Source: a virus
Virus record (IMG/VR): IMGVR_UViG_3300047195_000395
Coordinates: 1-21,543 of that record
Direction: 5' to 3' (one strand)
Length of the DNA: 21,543 nucleotides
Below, piece after piece: positions 1-6,816 of the stretch. Below the pieces are notes generated by a model. The model worked only from the letters and a program-made list of their open reading frames with translations. It was not told the origin of the DNA and did not search any database. The translations under genes and the position numbers were made by a program. How positions within the stretch are numbered: the first letter of the stretch is position 1; every line of letters starts with the position of its first letter.

Positions 1-145
1 ATACATTCCCCTGATAATGACGCCATTGGTGTACGATCCACAAAATTTTACTCCTCGTCGCGGCGTGATGACACGCTACGCGAAGAAAGTGGTTCGTCCA
101 GAATTTTTTGGAAAAATTTATATCGACAAGCTCAACCTCGTCTAA
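1..145 (+). CDS. 23: Major capsid protein, C-terminal fragment (gp23-like, 5' end outside window)
   Basis: An open frame enters from the left edge (first full codon at base 2) and stops at TAA 143-145, leaving 47 residues. The fragment begins YIPLIMTPLVYDPQ, continues with FTPRRGVMTRYAKK and VRPEFFG, and ends near the sequence KLNLV. A Y-I-P-L stretch followed by a basic 'R.G..TRY' segment is what I recall from the C-terminus of T4-type major capsid proteins (gp23), the hexamer-forming shell protein. A strong terminator follows 27 bases after the stop, as expected for a highly expressed late gene. The assignment rests on a short fragment and on the neighbouring T4-like neck genes, so the family is likely but not certain. 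A competing frame across the same bases runs on to about base 228 but reads through the terminator and does not look like a protein. Confidence 0.68.
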   Translation, partial: YIPLIMTPLVYDPQNFTPRRGVMTRYAKKVVRPEFFGKIYIDKLNLV

Positions 146-171
146 TAGATTTTGTAACACGATTAGTAAAT

Positions 172-199
172 GGGGGTGGCCGAAAGGTCACCCCTTTTT
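172..199 (+). terminator. Rho-independent terminator after the capsid gene
   Basis: A 9-bp stem, GGGGTGGCC (173-181) with GGTCACCCC (186-194) and one G-U pair, closes a GAAA tetraloop and is followed directly by TTTTT (195-199). This is a textbook intrinsic terminator. It separates capsid-gene transcription from the endonuclease and neck genes. Confidence 0.93.
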
Positions 200-233
200 A
201 TTGTTATAAAGTTATGGTTATATAAACTATTTT

Positions 234-245
234 GATATTTATAGT
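234..245 (+). promoter_or_regulatory. Putative phage promoter motif, copy 1
   Basis: GATATTTATAGT lies in the gap between the capsid terminator and the GIY-YIG gene, ending 27 bases before its ATG. It matches motifs at 6190, 6780 and 7756 in sequence and in distance to the start codon. It contains the reverse complement of the T4 late core TATAAATA, so orientation cannot be proven. All neighbouring genes are on the + strand, which favours + reading. Confidence 0.55.
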
Positions 246-272
246 ATATGACTCTAATAGAGGGCTTGTAAT

Positions 273-1037
273 ATGGGTAATTTTTATGTGTATGTACATT
301 TACGAGCAGACGGAACACCTTTTTATGTAGGAAAAGGTAAAGGTAACCGTGCGCATGAATTAAAAATTTCTAGAAGAAATTCTTTCTGGGTAAACGTTGC
401 TAAAAAAGAATATGGGGATATTACAAAAGTTCCCGTAGAATTAATATATACCAATTTAACCGAAGATATGGCACATGAATTGGAAATATTGACCATAAAA
501 AAATATGGAAGACGAAATAATAATACGGGTATACTAGCAAATCTTACAGATGGTGGTGAAGGGACGTCTGGGATAATACGATCAGTAGAATACAGTCAGA
601 ATATTTCAAAGAGAATGTCGGGGAAAAATCACCCATATTACAATAAAGTTGGACCTAATTTTGGCAAATCGTGTTCTGAATTTACTAAACAAAAATTACG
701 TGAAATTAATTTAGGTGATAAAAACCCTAACTTTGGGACGGTGCGAAGTTTGGAATCAAGAGTAAAAACTAGGCAGTCAAACATTAAAAATAAATCAGTG
801 CATTTAACAAAAAAACACAACGATAAAATGTCTATGAGTAAATCTGGTGGGAAAATTTATACAGTAATTTCACCAAATGGGCAAGAATTTACTTTTATTA
901 ATCAAGCATCATTTGCTAGAGAACATGACGTATCACAGCAATCATTGAGTAGGTTATTGAGAGGAGAACGTAAAAGTTATTTGGGTTGGACGGTAAAAGC
1001 TATAAATATTTCTGAGGAAAATCATGCAAAATCGTGA
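273..1037 (+). CDS. Free-standing GIY-YIG homing endonuclease with NUMOD3 motifs
   Basis: This 254-aa protein is a site-specific DNA endonuclease of the GIY-YIG family, a selfish element common in T4-like phages (the Seg/I-TevI group). The N-terminal nuclease domain (about 1-97) shows the YVY (5-7) and FYVG (17-20) strands, the GKGKGNRA turn with R26, a glutamate in MAHELEIL (69 or 71) before KKYGR, and the closing LTDGGEG (91-97). NUMOD3-like DNA-binding motifs follow (SGKNHPYY near 116 and NLGDKNPNFG near 146). A C-terminal helix-turn-helix of NUMOD1/IENR1 type comes next (about 193-240: SPNGQEF, ASFAREHDVSQQSLSRLLRG). The start is supported by AGAGGG at 259-264. The gene is visibly AT-richer than its neighbours, consistent with horizontal arrival. 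Its last 14 bases overlap gene 13, and it carries that gene's ribosome-binding site. Confidence 0.92.
   Translation: MGNFYVYVHLRADGTPFYVGKGKGNRAHELKISRRNSFWVNVAKKEYGDITKVPVELIYTNLTEDMAHELEILTIKKYGRRNNNTGILANLTDGGEGTSGIIRSVEYSQNISKRMSGKNHPYYNKVGPNFGKSCSEFTKQKLREINLGDKNPNFGTVRSLESRVKTRQSNIKNKSVHLTKKHNDKMSMSKSGGKIYTVISPNGQEFTFINQASFAREHDVSQQSLSRLLRGERKSYLGWTVKAINISEENHAKS
1014..1018 (+). promoter_or_regulatory. Ribosome-binding site of gene 13 inside the endonuclease gene
   Basis: GAGGA lies 5 bases before the ATG at 1024 and is embedded in the last codons of the GIY-YIG gene. It fixes the start of gene 13. A TATAAATATT stretch at 1001-1010 just upstream matches the T4 late core but would leave almost no leader, so it is not called as a promoter. 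Confidence 0.7.
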
Positions 1038-2190
1038 ACCAATTATATTCGAAGAAAGTCCCGTAAATCCGGTTAATTTAACTGCGTTTGGGTTCTACGA
1101 TTATGACGCGGAATTTCAAACGGAAGCTCCGCAAGTTGCCTCATTTGTAGCAAGACGGTTGGGGTATCCTGTCGTAGATGTTGAACTCACGCATCGTCAA
1201 CTGTATACGTGTCTAGAAGAAGCAATCACTACGTATAGCAATCAAGTCAATCAATTCAATGCCCGTGAACATATGTTGTCCATGCAGGGTATGAGTACAT
1301 CGACCAATATTACCCAACGAAATATTGTATCCACGCCACTGCCACAGCTGGTAAAATTATCTGCGCAATATGGTACGGAAGCAGACAGTGGGGGAAGTGT
1401 AACGGTAAAAAAAGGATTTGTTACTGCATCTGCATATCAACAATCATATGACCTAAAAAAACTATGGGCAGACCCATATGAAAGTGGATCGGCAATAGAA
1501 ATTCGTCGTATCTATCATCAGATGCCACCCGCAATTGCTCGATACTATGATCCATTTGCTACTACGGGTCTTGGATTAACAAATCTTATGAGTGAATTTG
1601 GGTTTGATGGATATAGTCCACCGGTAACCTTCGTCATGATGCCTGCATTTGAAGATTTATTGCGTATTCAAGCAATTGAAATTAATGATATGATTCGTAA
1701 AAGTCAATATAGTTTTACGGTGTCCAACAATATTATCAGATTCACCCCCATTTTTACCAAAGATACCCAAGTATGGTTTGATTATGTGGTGGTATCAGAT
1801 AAACAAAGTGGAAACGCATTATTGCAATCTGGATCAGAAAATAGCACAGTATCCGATCTCTCTAATATTCCATATGACAACATTCAATACAAAAATATCA
1901 ATAGTATTGGAAGAAATTGGGTATACCGATACACGCTTGCGTTAGCAAAGGAAGTGTTGGGCAATATTCGTTCCAAGTACGAAAATATTCCTATACCTGA
2001 CGCACAGATACGAATGGACGGTGATGCACTTCGGAGAGAATCTGCGCAAGAAAAAGATAATTTAATCAAAGAAATTCGGGAGACATTGGAACAAACTGGA
2101 CATCAAGCACAAATGAAAAAGCACATGGAAAACGCAGAAGCAATGCAAGCAATGTTTAAGTACATTCCAGTTCCTTTTTACATCTTATAA
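1024..2190 (+). CDS. 13: Neck protein gp13-like (head completion)
   Basis: This 388-aa protein resembles T4 gp13, which with gp14 forms the neck that seals the filled head and receives the tail. The N-terminal part contains ARRLGYPVVDVELTHRQLY (about 44-62) followed by CLEEAITTYSNQ. This aligns well with the T4 gp13 stretch RRLGAPIINVELTPDQIY as I remember it. The C-terminal part (about 298-350) has WVYRYTLALAKEVLGNIRSKY and then MDGDALRRESAQEKDNL, again parallel to the T4 C-terminus (ATALAKELNGQI, IDGQRLIEEARLEKEAL). It is longer than T4 gp13 (309 aa), mostly through a Ser/Thr/Gln-rich insertion at about 90-150. A charged amphipathic helix lies near the end. The start overlaps the endonuclease by 14 bases. 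The stop is followed by a three-base gap before the gp14-like gene. Confidence 0.85.
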   Translation: MQNREPIIFEESPVNPVNLTAFGFYDYDAEFQTEAPQVASFVARRLGYPVVDVELTHRQLYTCLEEAITTYSNQVNQFNAREHMLSMQGMSTSTNITQRNIVSTPLPQLVKLSAQYGTEADSGGSVTVKKGFVTASAYQQSYDLKKLWADPYESGSAIEIRRIYHQMPPAIARYYDPFATTGLGLTNLMSEFGFDGYSPPVTFVMMPAFEDLLRIQAIEINDMIRKSQYSFTVSNNIIRFTPIFTKDTQVWFDYVVVSDKQSGNALLQSGSENSTVSDLSNIPYDNIQYKNINSIGRNWVYRYTLALAKEVLGNIRSKYENIPIPDAQIRMDGDALRRESAQEKDNLIKEIRETLEQTGHQAQMKKHMENAEAMQAMFKYIPVPFYIL

Positions 2191-2193
2191 TAT

Positions 2194-2652
2194 ATGCCAC
2201 GTTTCGTATCCGAAAGAGATTATCTATTCTTTCAGCACATCAACCGAGAAATAGTTGTAGATGTGGTGGACGTAGAAGTAATCCTATATAAAATAATACA
2301 TGATATTATCAGTGTGAATATTTACGGTGAATCTACCACTAAACCACGATATCGTGGTATTAGTTTGAATGCCTTGGTAAAATATCCAAAAACCAATCCT
2401 AAAGCTGAAGGGTTTGGCTATGATGCAGAACAACCTGGCGTGGAATTTCGATTTGTGCGGAAAATATTGGAAGATGTTGACGTATATCCAGATGTTGGTG
2501 ACATTATTCATTATAATGAAAATTATTATGAGATTGATAATACCAATGAAATTCAATTAATTGCAAGTAGACCCGAATACAATCACAATATTATTTGTGA
2601 GGCGCACTTGACTCGTCTAAGTAGTCTTAATATTGAGGAAACCCATACATGA
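2194..2652 (+). CDS. 14: Neck protein gp14-like
   Basis: This 152-aa protein sits between gp13 and gp15, where T4-like phages encode gp14, the second neck protein. The core contains RYRGISLNALVKYPK, then FRFVRKILEDVDVYPDVGDIIHYNENYYEIDN (about 90-115) followed by IICEAHLTRLS. The 'GD-I-hydrophobic-Y...YYEID' pattern resembles the GDLIYFP...FEI segment of T4 gp14. It is much shorter than T4 gp14 (256 aa), so the name rests partly on gene order. No clear Shine-Dalgarno precedes the ATG; TAA, three bases, then ATG suggests re-initiation by ribosomes leaving gene 13. Its TGA overlaps the next ATG as ATGA. Confidence 0.62.
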   Translation: MPRFVSERDYLFFQHINREIVVDVVDVEVILYKIIHDIISVNIYGESTTKPRYRGISLNALVKYPKTNPKAEGFGYDAEQPGVEFRFVRKILEDVDVYPDVGDIIHYNENYYEIDNTNEIQLIASRPEYNHNIICEAHLTRLSSLNIEETHT

Positions 2653-3437
2653 GTACGCCCATATTTGATAGAAATAGAATTGTATTACCCAACCGATATA
2701 ATCGTGGAACTGATAACAAAAATGTTCCAGGAGTCAGCTCTCCGGTATCGGTAGGGTTATATACAATTGACAATGCCATTCTGAAATATCTACAGACAAA
2801 AATTAAACCCGTGGTTATGCAAGACGGAAAGCAAATACAAATTCCAGTGATTTATGGTAATCCGGAACGATGGAAAAGTGCGCAGCAAGATGGGAATATT
2901 CGTGATAAGAACGGAAAACTTATGCTACCAATTATTATGGTCAAACGTTCTACCATGAAGAAAAATGCAATGGCATCCCCGGTCAACAAATATCAACAAT
3001 ATACGTTTAAAACGGGATGGAATTCCAGAAACATCTACGATAGATTTACGGCACAAAACGGTATTACCCCAAGTCAAATCTATCATACGACAATGATTCC
3101 AGATTATTATGATTTTACCTATGATGCGATGATTTGGACAGAATATATGGAACAAATGAATGGGGTGGTAGAAAATATTTCATTTGAAAGTGATGAATAT
3201 TGGGGAGAAGCAAATAATTATAAATTTATTACCAAGATTACACAATTCGAACAAATGACCGAGACGCCGGCATTAAATGATCGGTTAGTTCGTAATAAAT
3301 TTTCTATTGAAGTAAAGGCATACATTCTTCCACAAAGTGCATTGGATAAAAATGGGAACCGTGGGGCAACTACACAGTTGCAATATTCTCCAAAAAAGGT
3401 AGTGTTTGATACGGAAATTGTTACAAATCTTGTATAA
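2649..3437 (+). CDS. 15: Tail terminator / sheath stabiliser gp15-like
   Basis: This 262-aa protein resembles T4 gp15 (272 aa), which caps the finished tail tube and sheath and docks them to the neck. Matching features in order are a basic N-terminus, IQIPVIYGNPERW (about 63-75), LPIIMVKR (about 93-100), PDYYDFTYDAMIWTEYMEQM (about 151-170), and FITKITQFEQMTE with NKFSIEVKAYILP near 195-235. This order of beta-rich segments parallels T4 gp15 (VPITYASKEH, PSPIKMIYELSIFTRY, WSLTFEVNGWMYPP). GAGGA at 2635-2639 supports the start, which overlaps the preceding stop as ATGA. No terminator was seen after the stop, but a promoter-like motif follows at 3461. Confidence 0.8.
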   Translation: MSTPIFDRNRIVLPNRYNRGTDNKNVPGVSSPVSVGLYTIDNAILKYLQTKIKPVVMQDGKQIQIPVIYGNPERWKSAQQDGNIRDKNGKLMLPIIMVKRSTMKKNAMASPVNKYQQYTFKTGWNSRNIYDRFTAQNGITPSQIYHTTMIPDYYDFTYDAMIWTEYMEQMNGVVENISFESDEYWGEANNYKFITKITQFEQMTETPALNDRLVRNKFSIEVKAYILPQSALDKNGNRGATTQLQYSPKKVVFDTEIVTNLV

Positions 3438-3460
3438 CAATAAGTTTGGAATTGATGGGT

Positions 3461-3472
3461 GATATTTATTAA
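3461..3472 (+). promoter_or_regulatory. Putative phage promoter motif, copy 2 (weaker spacing)
   Basis: GATATTTATTAA matches the shared motif over its first nine bases. It lies in the gap before the small coiled-coil gene and the sheath. The distance to the ATG at 3516 is 43 bases, longer than for the other four copies, so this is the least certain member. Confidence 0.4.
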
Positions 3473-3515
3473 TAAGATTATATAAGTAATCAATCTATAC
3501 ATTAATGAGGCACGT

Positions 3516-3776
3516 ATGAAGAAAGTTACGGATGCAGAATTGTTGGAAATTCAAACATTGCGGGAAACACTATTAGAAGTAATTACTGCAACGGGAGAAC
3601 TAACGTTAAATAAGTTCATGTTACAGAACCAATTAGATGCTGTAACCTCCGAGATTACCAAACAACAAGATAAGTTTATAGATTTCCAAGCAAAAGAAAG
3701 GGTTTTATTTGAGAAGTTGCAACAGACATATGGAACTGGTAACATCAATATGGAAACCGGGGAAGTATCAGAATAA
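3516..3776 (+). CDS. Small helical / coiled-coil-like protein before the sheath gene
   Basis: This 86-aa protein is of unknown function. Residues about 5-70 are strongly helix-forming with leucine/isoleucine heptad-like spacing (AELLEIQTLRETLLEV, then LMLQNQL-type segments and QDKFIDFQAKERVLFEKLQ), suggesting a coiled coil. The tail GTGNINMETGEVSE is short and polar. No signal peptide or membrane segment is visible. GAGG at 3507-3510, five bases before the ATG, supports the start. It lies directly upstream of the sheath gene with 23 bases between them, so the two are likely made together. I believe similar small proteins occur at this place in other environmental T4-like phages, but this is from memory. 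A structural or assembly role is inferred from context only. Confidence 0.72.
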   Translation: MKKVTDAELLEIQTLRETLLEVITATGELTLNKFMLQNQLDAVTSEITKQQDKFIDFQAKERVLFEKLQQTYGTGNINMETGEVSE

Positions 3777-3799
3777 TATAACCCATTTGGAGGATTCGT

Positions 3800-6139
3800 A
3801 TGGCAAATGAAAGAATTGTTTCCCCTGGCGTATTTACCAGAGAAAAGGATTTGAGTTTCCTGACTCAAGGTATTAGTGAGATTGGGGCAGCATTTATTGG
3901 ACCGACACCAAAAGGTCCGGCGTTTATACCGTCTATTGTAAGAAGTCAGCAAGAATACGTCACAAAATTTGGTGATGCAGATGCAAACGCATACACAGGC
4001 ATGACGGTGAAGAATTATCTCCGTGAATCTGGAGTTGCAACAATTGTTCGTACGCTAGGATTAAGTGGATATCTTCCTACTACCGCACAATCGGTTGCAA
4101 TTTACGCATCTGGTTCTACTGGTAAAAAACTGTATGCAGTACTACATCCTACTAGCACGGGTGTATCATTGGTCACGGCCTCAGCAGCAGGAACTACGGC
4201 AAGTTTCAGTGTTCTCGTCAGTGGATCAGCAGGCACCAATATTAGTGCAAGTGGATTAAGTCCCGTAGAAGGATCATCGACATATTTTGGAGATTATTTC
4301 TTCACAGGAACAACTACGGTAAAAAATTCATATGTATATGCGTTGTTCCCAGATGCTATTACATCGTCATTAGGTGCAACGCCAATCATGACAGCAGAAA
4401 CATCCAGTACAATATTAAATTTCTCTGGATCAAGTTTCTCTAATGCACATACGCCATGGATTCAATCACAAACAATTGGTAGTATTAAGACCGACTTGTT
4501 CAGATTATATACGTTGGGTGACGGTAATGCAGCAAATAGTGAAATTAAGGTATCATTCTCCAATGTGAAGCCGAGTACGGATACATTATATCAATATGGT
4601 ACATTCTCTATGGTAATTCGTCGGTTTACAGACACCGATGCACGTCAAGAAATACTGGAACAGTATGACAACTTAGTACTTGACCCCAATAGCCCACAGT
4701 ATATTGCTAGAGTCATTGGCAATAGTGTCCCAACCACCGATGCGGTAACGGGAGAACGATATTATCAGGGTGACTTCCCCAATATGTCACAATACGTGTA
4801 TGTAACGATGGCTACGGGAGTACTTGCCCCTACAGCATTACCGTTTGGATTCCAAGCAGTGGAAGCACCGGTGGTAGTTGCAACGGGTGCATTGAATGCA
4901 CCAACTTATGTGACGAGTCGCTGGTATAATACTACCACAACATCGGCATCATATACAACCGAATCTATTGATAGAAAATATTTCTATGGATGGGATTTTG
5001 CAAGTACGAACGAAGCATGTCTATCCTATATTGCACCTATTCCACAAGGCGCGGTACAAGTTGGATCATCCTTCAATCTGGAAAACATCACCGACGTACC
5101 TAGTACGGGAAGTACGGCAAAGGCAATCAGTATTACCGATAGTGATAGTCTCAATTATCGTAGATTTACCGTTCCATTCCAAGGTGGATTTGACGGATTA
5201 AATCCTGCGAGATCTATCAATTTAGGAGCAGACATTGTTTCTACAAATAGCCAAGGATTTAATCTCCAAAGTTCTGTGACGGATGGATCAAGGGCATACA
5301 AGAAAGCATTAGATGCACTGAGCAATCCTGATCAGTTTGATTTTAATCTCCTTGTTCTTCCCGGCGTAATTTATGAATACCATTCATATGTTGCAACAGA
5401 AGCATTGGCACTTTGTGAAAATCGTGGAGATGCATTTTATATCATGGATACAACAAATATAAATGCAACTCTTGCAACTGCGACTGCAAAGGCGGGAGAA
5501 ATTGATAGTAACTACGCAGCAACCTACTATCCGTGGTTACGAGTCATTGACACCAATACCAATAAACTCTTATGGGTACCGCCGTCAGTAATTCTTCCAG
5601 AAATTTACGCTTACAACGACAATGTTGCAGCAGAATGGTTTGCACCTGCTGGATTAAATCGTGGTGGCATTGCAAGTGCAGTTGGTGTCAAGGTTCGCTT
5701 ACCGCAAGCAAGTCGTGATACGCTCTACGAAGGAAAGGTGAACCCAATCGCACAGTTTCCTGGTCAAGGTATCTGTGTATGGGGTCAGAAGACACTACAA
5801 CGTCGTTCATCAGCACTAGATCGTGTGAATGTCCGTCGTTTGTTAATCGCGGTCAAGAAGTATATTGCAAGTTCTGCACGATACTTAGTATTTGAACAAA
5901 ATGTTGAAGCAACCAGAAATCGTTTCCTCAACATTGTCAACCCATACCTCGCAAGTGTACAAGAACGGTCTGGACTGTACGCATTCCGTGTGGTAATGGA
6001 TGAAACAAATAACACGCCTGATGTGATTGATAGAAATATCCTGTATGGACAACTCTATCTACAACCCACACGAACAGCTGAATTCATCATTCTTGATTTC
6101 AATGTTCTTCCAACAGGCGCGACGTTCCCAACCGCGTAA
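3800..6139 (+). CDS. 18: Tail sheath protein gp18-like
   Basis: This 779-aa protein is the contractile sheath subunit that polymerises around the tube and drives injection. The N-terminus has IVSPGVFTREKDLSF (5-19), the SPGV..E.D.S signature of phage sheaths, then the linker-type AAFIGPTPKGPAF. A Ser/Thr/Gly/Ala-rich section (about 95-290) probably forms the surface-exposed insertion domains. The conserved C-terminal domain (about 610-779) is clear: WFAPAGLNRGGIASAVGVKVRLP, then NPIAQFPGQGICVWGQKTLQ, LDRVNVRRLLIAVKKYI and QLYLQPTRTAEFIILDFNV. It is longer than T4 gp18 (659 aa), mainly in the middle. A good Shine-Dalgarno, GGAGGA at 3789-3794, precedes the ATG. A strong terminator follows the stop. 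Confidence 0.95.
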   Translation: MANERIVSPGVFTREKDLSFLTQGISEIGAAFIGPTPKGPAFIPSIVRSQQEYVTKFGDADANAYTGMTVKNYLRESGVATIVRTLGLSGYLPTTAQSVAIYASGSTGKKLYAVLHPTSTGVSLVTASAAGTTASFSVLVSGSAGTNISASGLSPVEGSSTYFGDYFFTGTTTVKNSYVYALFPDAITSSLGATPIMTAETSSTILNFSGSSFSNAHTPWIQSQTIGSIKTDLFRLYTLGDGNAANSEIKVSFSNVKPSTDTLYQYGTFSMVIRRFTDTDARQEILEQYDNLVLDPNSPQYIARVIGNSVPTTDAVTGERYYQGDFPNMSQYVYVTMATGVLAPTALPFGFQAVEAPVVVATGALNAPTYVTSRWYNTTTTSASYTTESIDRKYFYGWDFASTNEACLSYIAPIPQGAVQVGSSFNLENITDVPSTGSTAKAISITDSDSLNYRRFTVPFQGGFDGLNPARSINLGADIVSTNSQGFNLQSSVTDGSRAYKKALDALSNPDQFDFNLLVLPGVIYEYHSYVATEALALCENRGDAFYIMDTTNINATLATATAKAGEIDSNYAATYYPWLRVIDTNTNKLLWVPPSVILPEIYAYNDNVAAEWFAPAGLNRGGIASAVGVKVRLPQASRDTLYEGKVNPIAQFPGQGICVWGQKTLQRRSSALDRVNVRRLLIAVKKYIASSARYLVFEQNVEATRNRFLNIVNPYLASVQERSGLYAFRVVMDETNNTPDVIDRNILYGQLYLQPTRTAEFIILDFNVLPTGATFPTA

Positions 6140-6149
6140 ATTGAGAAAC

Positions 6150-6180
6150 GTGGGGGAGGTAAACTCTCCCCCACAATTTT
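6150..6180 (+). terminator. Rho-independent terminator after the sheath gene
   Basis: GTGGGGGAG (6150-6158) pairs perfectly with CTCCCCCAC (6166-6174) around a seven-base loop, followed by AATTTT. It lies 10 bases after the sheath stop and separates sheath from tube transcription, which then has its own promoter-like motif. Confidence 0.9.
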
Positions 6181-6189
6181 CAACCTTCT

Positions 6190-6201
6190 TATATTTATAG
6201 T
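6190..6201 (+). promoter_or_regulatory. Putative phage promoter motif, copy 3
   Basis: TATATTTATAGT differs from copy 1 only in the first base. It lies between the sheath terminator and the tail tube gene and ends 24 bases before the ATG at 6226. A strong terminator immediately upstream makes a promoter in this short gap necessary, which supports the motif. Confidence 0.6.
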
Positions 6202-6225
6202 TAGATATCCTTTCGGAGATTATAC

Positions 6226-6714
6226 ATGGCAAACCTAGTATCAGAACAAGAGCTGTTCTTTACAGCATTTGAACCAAAAATGAAGAATCGTTTCATCCTG
6301 TATATGGATGGAATTCCTTCATATCTTGTAAATAAAGTATCTCGCCCCAAATTAACACAAGAAGCAAAGGCGCTTGATCATATCAATCTACAACGATATG
6401 TCAAGGGAAAAAGTAAATGGGGTACAATGTCATTAACGTTGTACGATCCAATTGTCCCCTCTGGCGCTCAAGCAGTCATGGAATGGGTCCGTCTTCACCA
6501 TGAATCGGTCACCGGTCGTGACGGATATCTTGAATTCTACAAGAAAGATTTAACCCTCAACGTCCTCGGACCTGTGGGCGATAAAGTAGAAGAATGGATT
6601 ATTAAGGGCGCGCAGATTACGGATGCAACCTTCGGTGATATGGCATGGAGTGACGATGCGCAGTTGGAAATCACATTAACCATCCAACCCGACTATTGTG
6701 TGCTCAATTTTTGA
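6226..6714 (+). CDS. 19: Tail tube protein gp19-like
   Basis: This 162-aa protein is about the size of T4 gp19 (163 aa), the subunit of the inner tail tube that stacks as hexameric rings under the sheath. Typical segments are KNRFILYMDGIPSYLV (about 20-35), followed by the Lys-rich VSRPKL, then GTMSLTLYDPIVPSGAQAVMEWVRLHHES (about 66-95), GYLEFYKKDLTLNVLGP and the closing strand QLEITLTIQPDYCVLNF. The VMEW and LxPDYCVL elements are common in T4-type tubes. CGGAG upstream provides the ribosome-binding site. The gene has its own promoter-like motif after the sheath terminator, allowing expression separate from the sheath. A selfish nuclease gene follows where T4 would have the portal gene. Confidence 0.93.
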   Translation: MANLVSEQELFFTAFEPKMKNRFILYMDGIPSYLVNKVSRPKLTQEAKALDHINLQRYVKGKSKWGTMSLTLYDPIVPSGAQAVMEWVRLHHESVTGRDGYLEFYKKDLTLNVLGPVGDKVEEWIIKGAQITDATFGDMAWSDDAQLEITLTIQPDYCVLNF

Positions 6715-6768
6715 TTATATGGTATTTTTTATAGTATTCAACACGAAATAATCAAATTGAAGTTTTAG

Positions 6769-6813
6769 AATTTCTCCGTGATATATATAGTAAACGTATA
6801 TCACGGAGAAATT
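6769..6813 (+). promoter_or_regulatory. Perfect 17-bp hairpin sequestering the nuclease ribosome-binding site
   Basis: Bases 6769-6785 (AATTTCTCCGTGATATA) are the exact reverse complement of 6797-6813, with an 11-base loop. The right arm contains GGAG (6805-6808), the ribosome-binding site for the ATG at 6817, so read-through RNA from the tube gene would hide it. The stem is followed by a T-run (6812-6816), so the hairpin may also act as a terminator for the tube transcript. A promoter-like motif sits across the left arm and loop. Confidence 0.85.
6780..6791 (+). promoter_or_regulatory. Putative phage promoter motif, copy 4, inside the hairpin
   Basis: GATATATATAGT differs from copy 1 by one base and ends 25 bases before the ATG at 6817, the same spacing as copies 1, 3 and 5. 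A transcript starting a few bases downstream would lack the left hairpin arm and leave the ribosome-binding site free. Because the region is AT-rich, part of the match could be chance. Confidence 0.5.
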
Positions 6814-6816
6814 TTT

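Noticed and set aside
1001-1010. TATAAATATT as a T4-type late promoter for gene 13
   Set aside because: It matches the T4 core, but a start would fall on the ribosome-binding site, leaving almost no leader, and the other promoter candidates here use a different motif and spacing. Kept only as a note.
6778-6816. An in-frame upstream ATG that would add 13 residues to the nuclease
   Set aside because: It lies in the hairpin left arm with no ribosome-binding site; the added residues are not protein-like and the zinc finger begins at the 6817 start.
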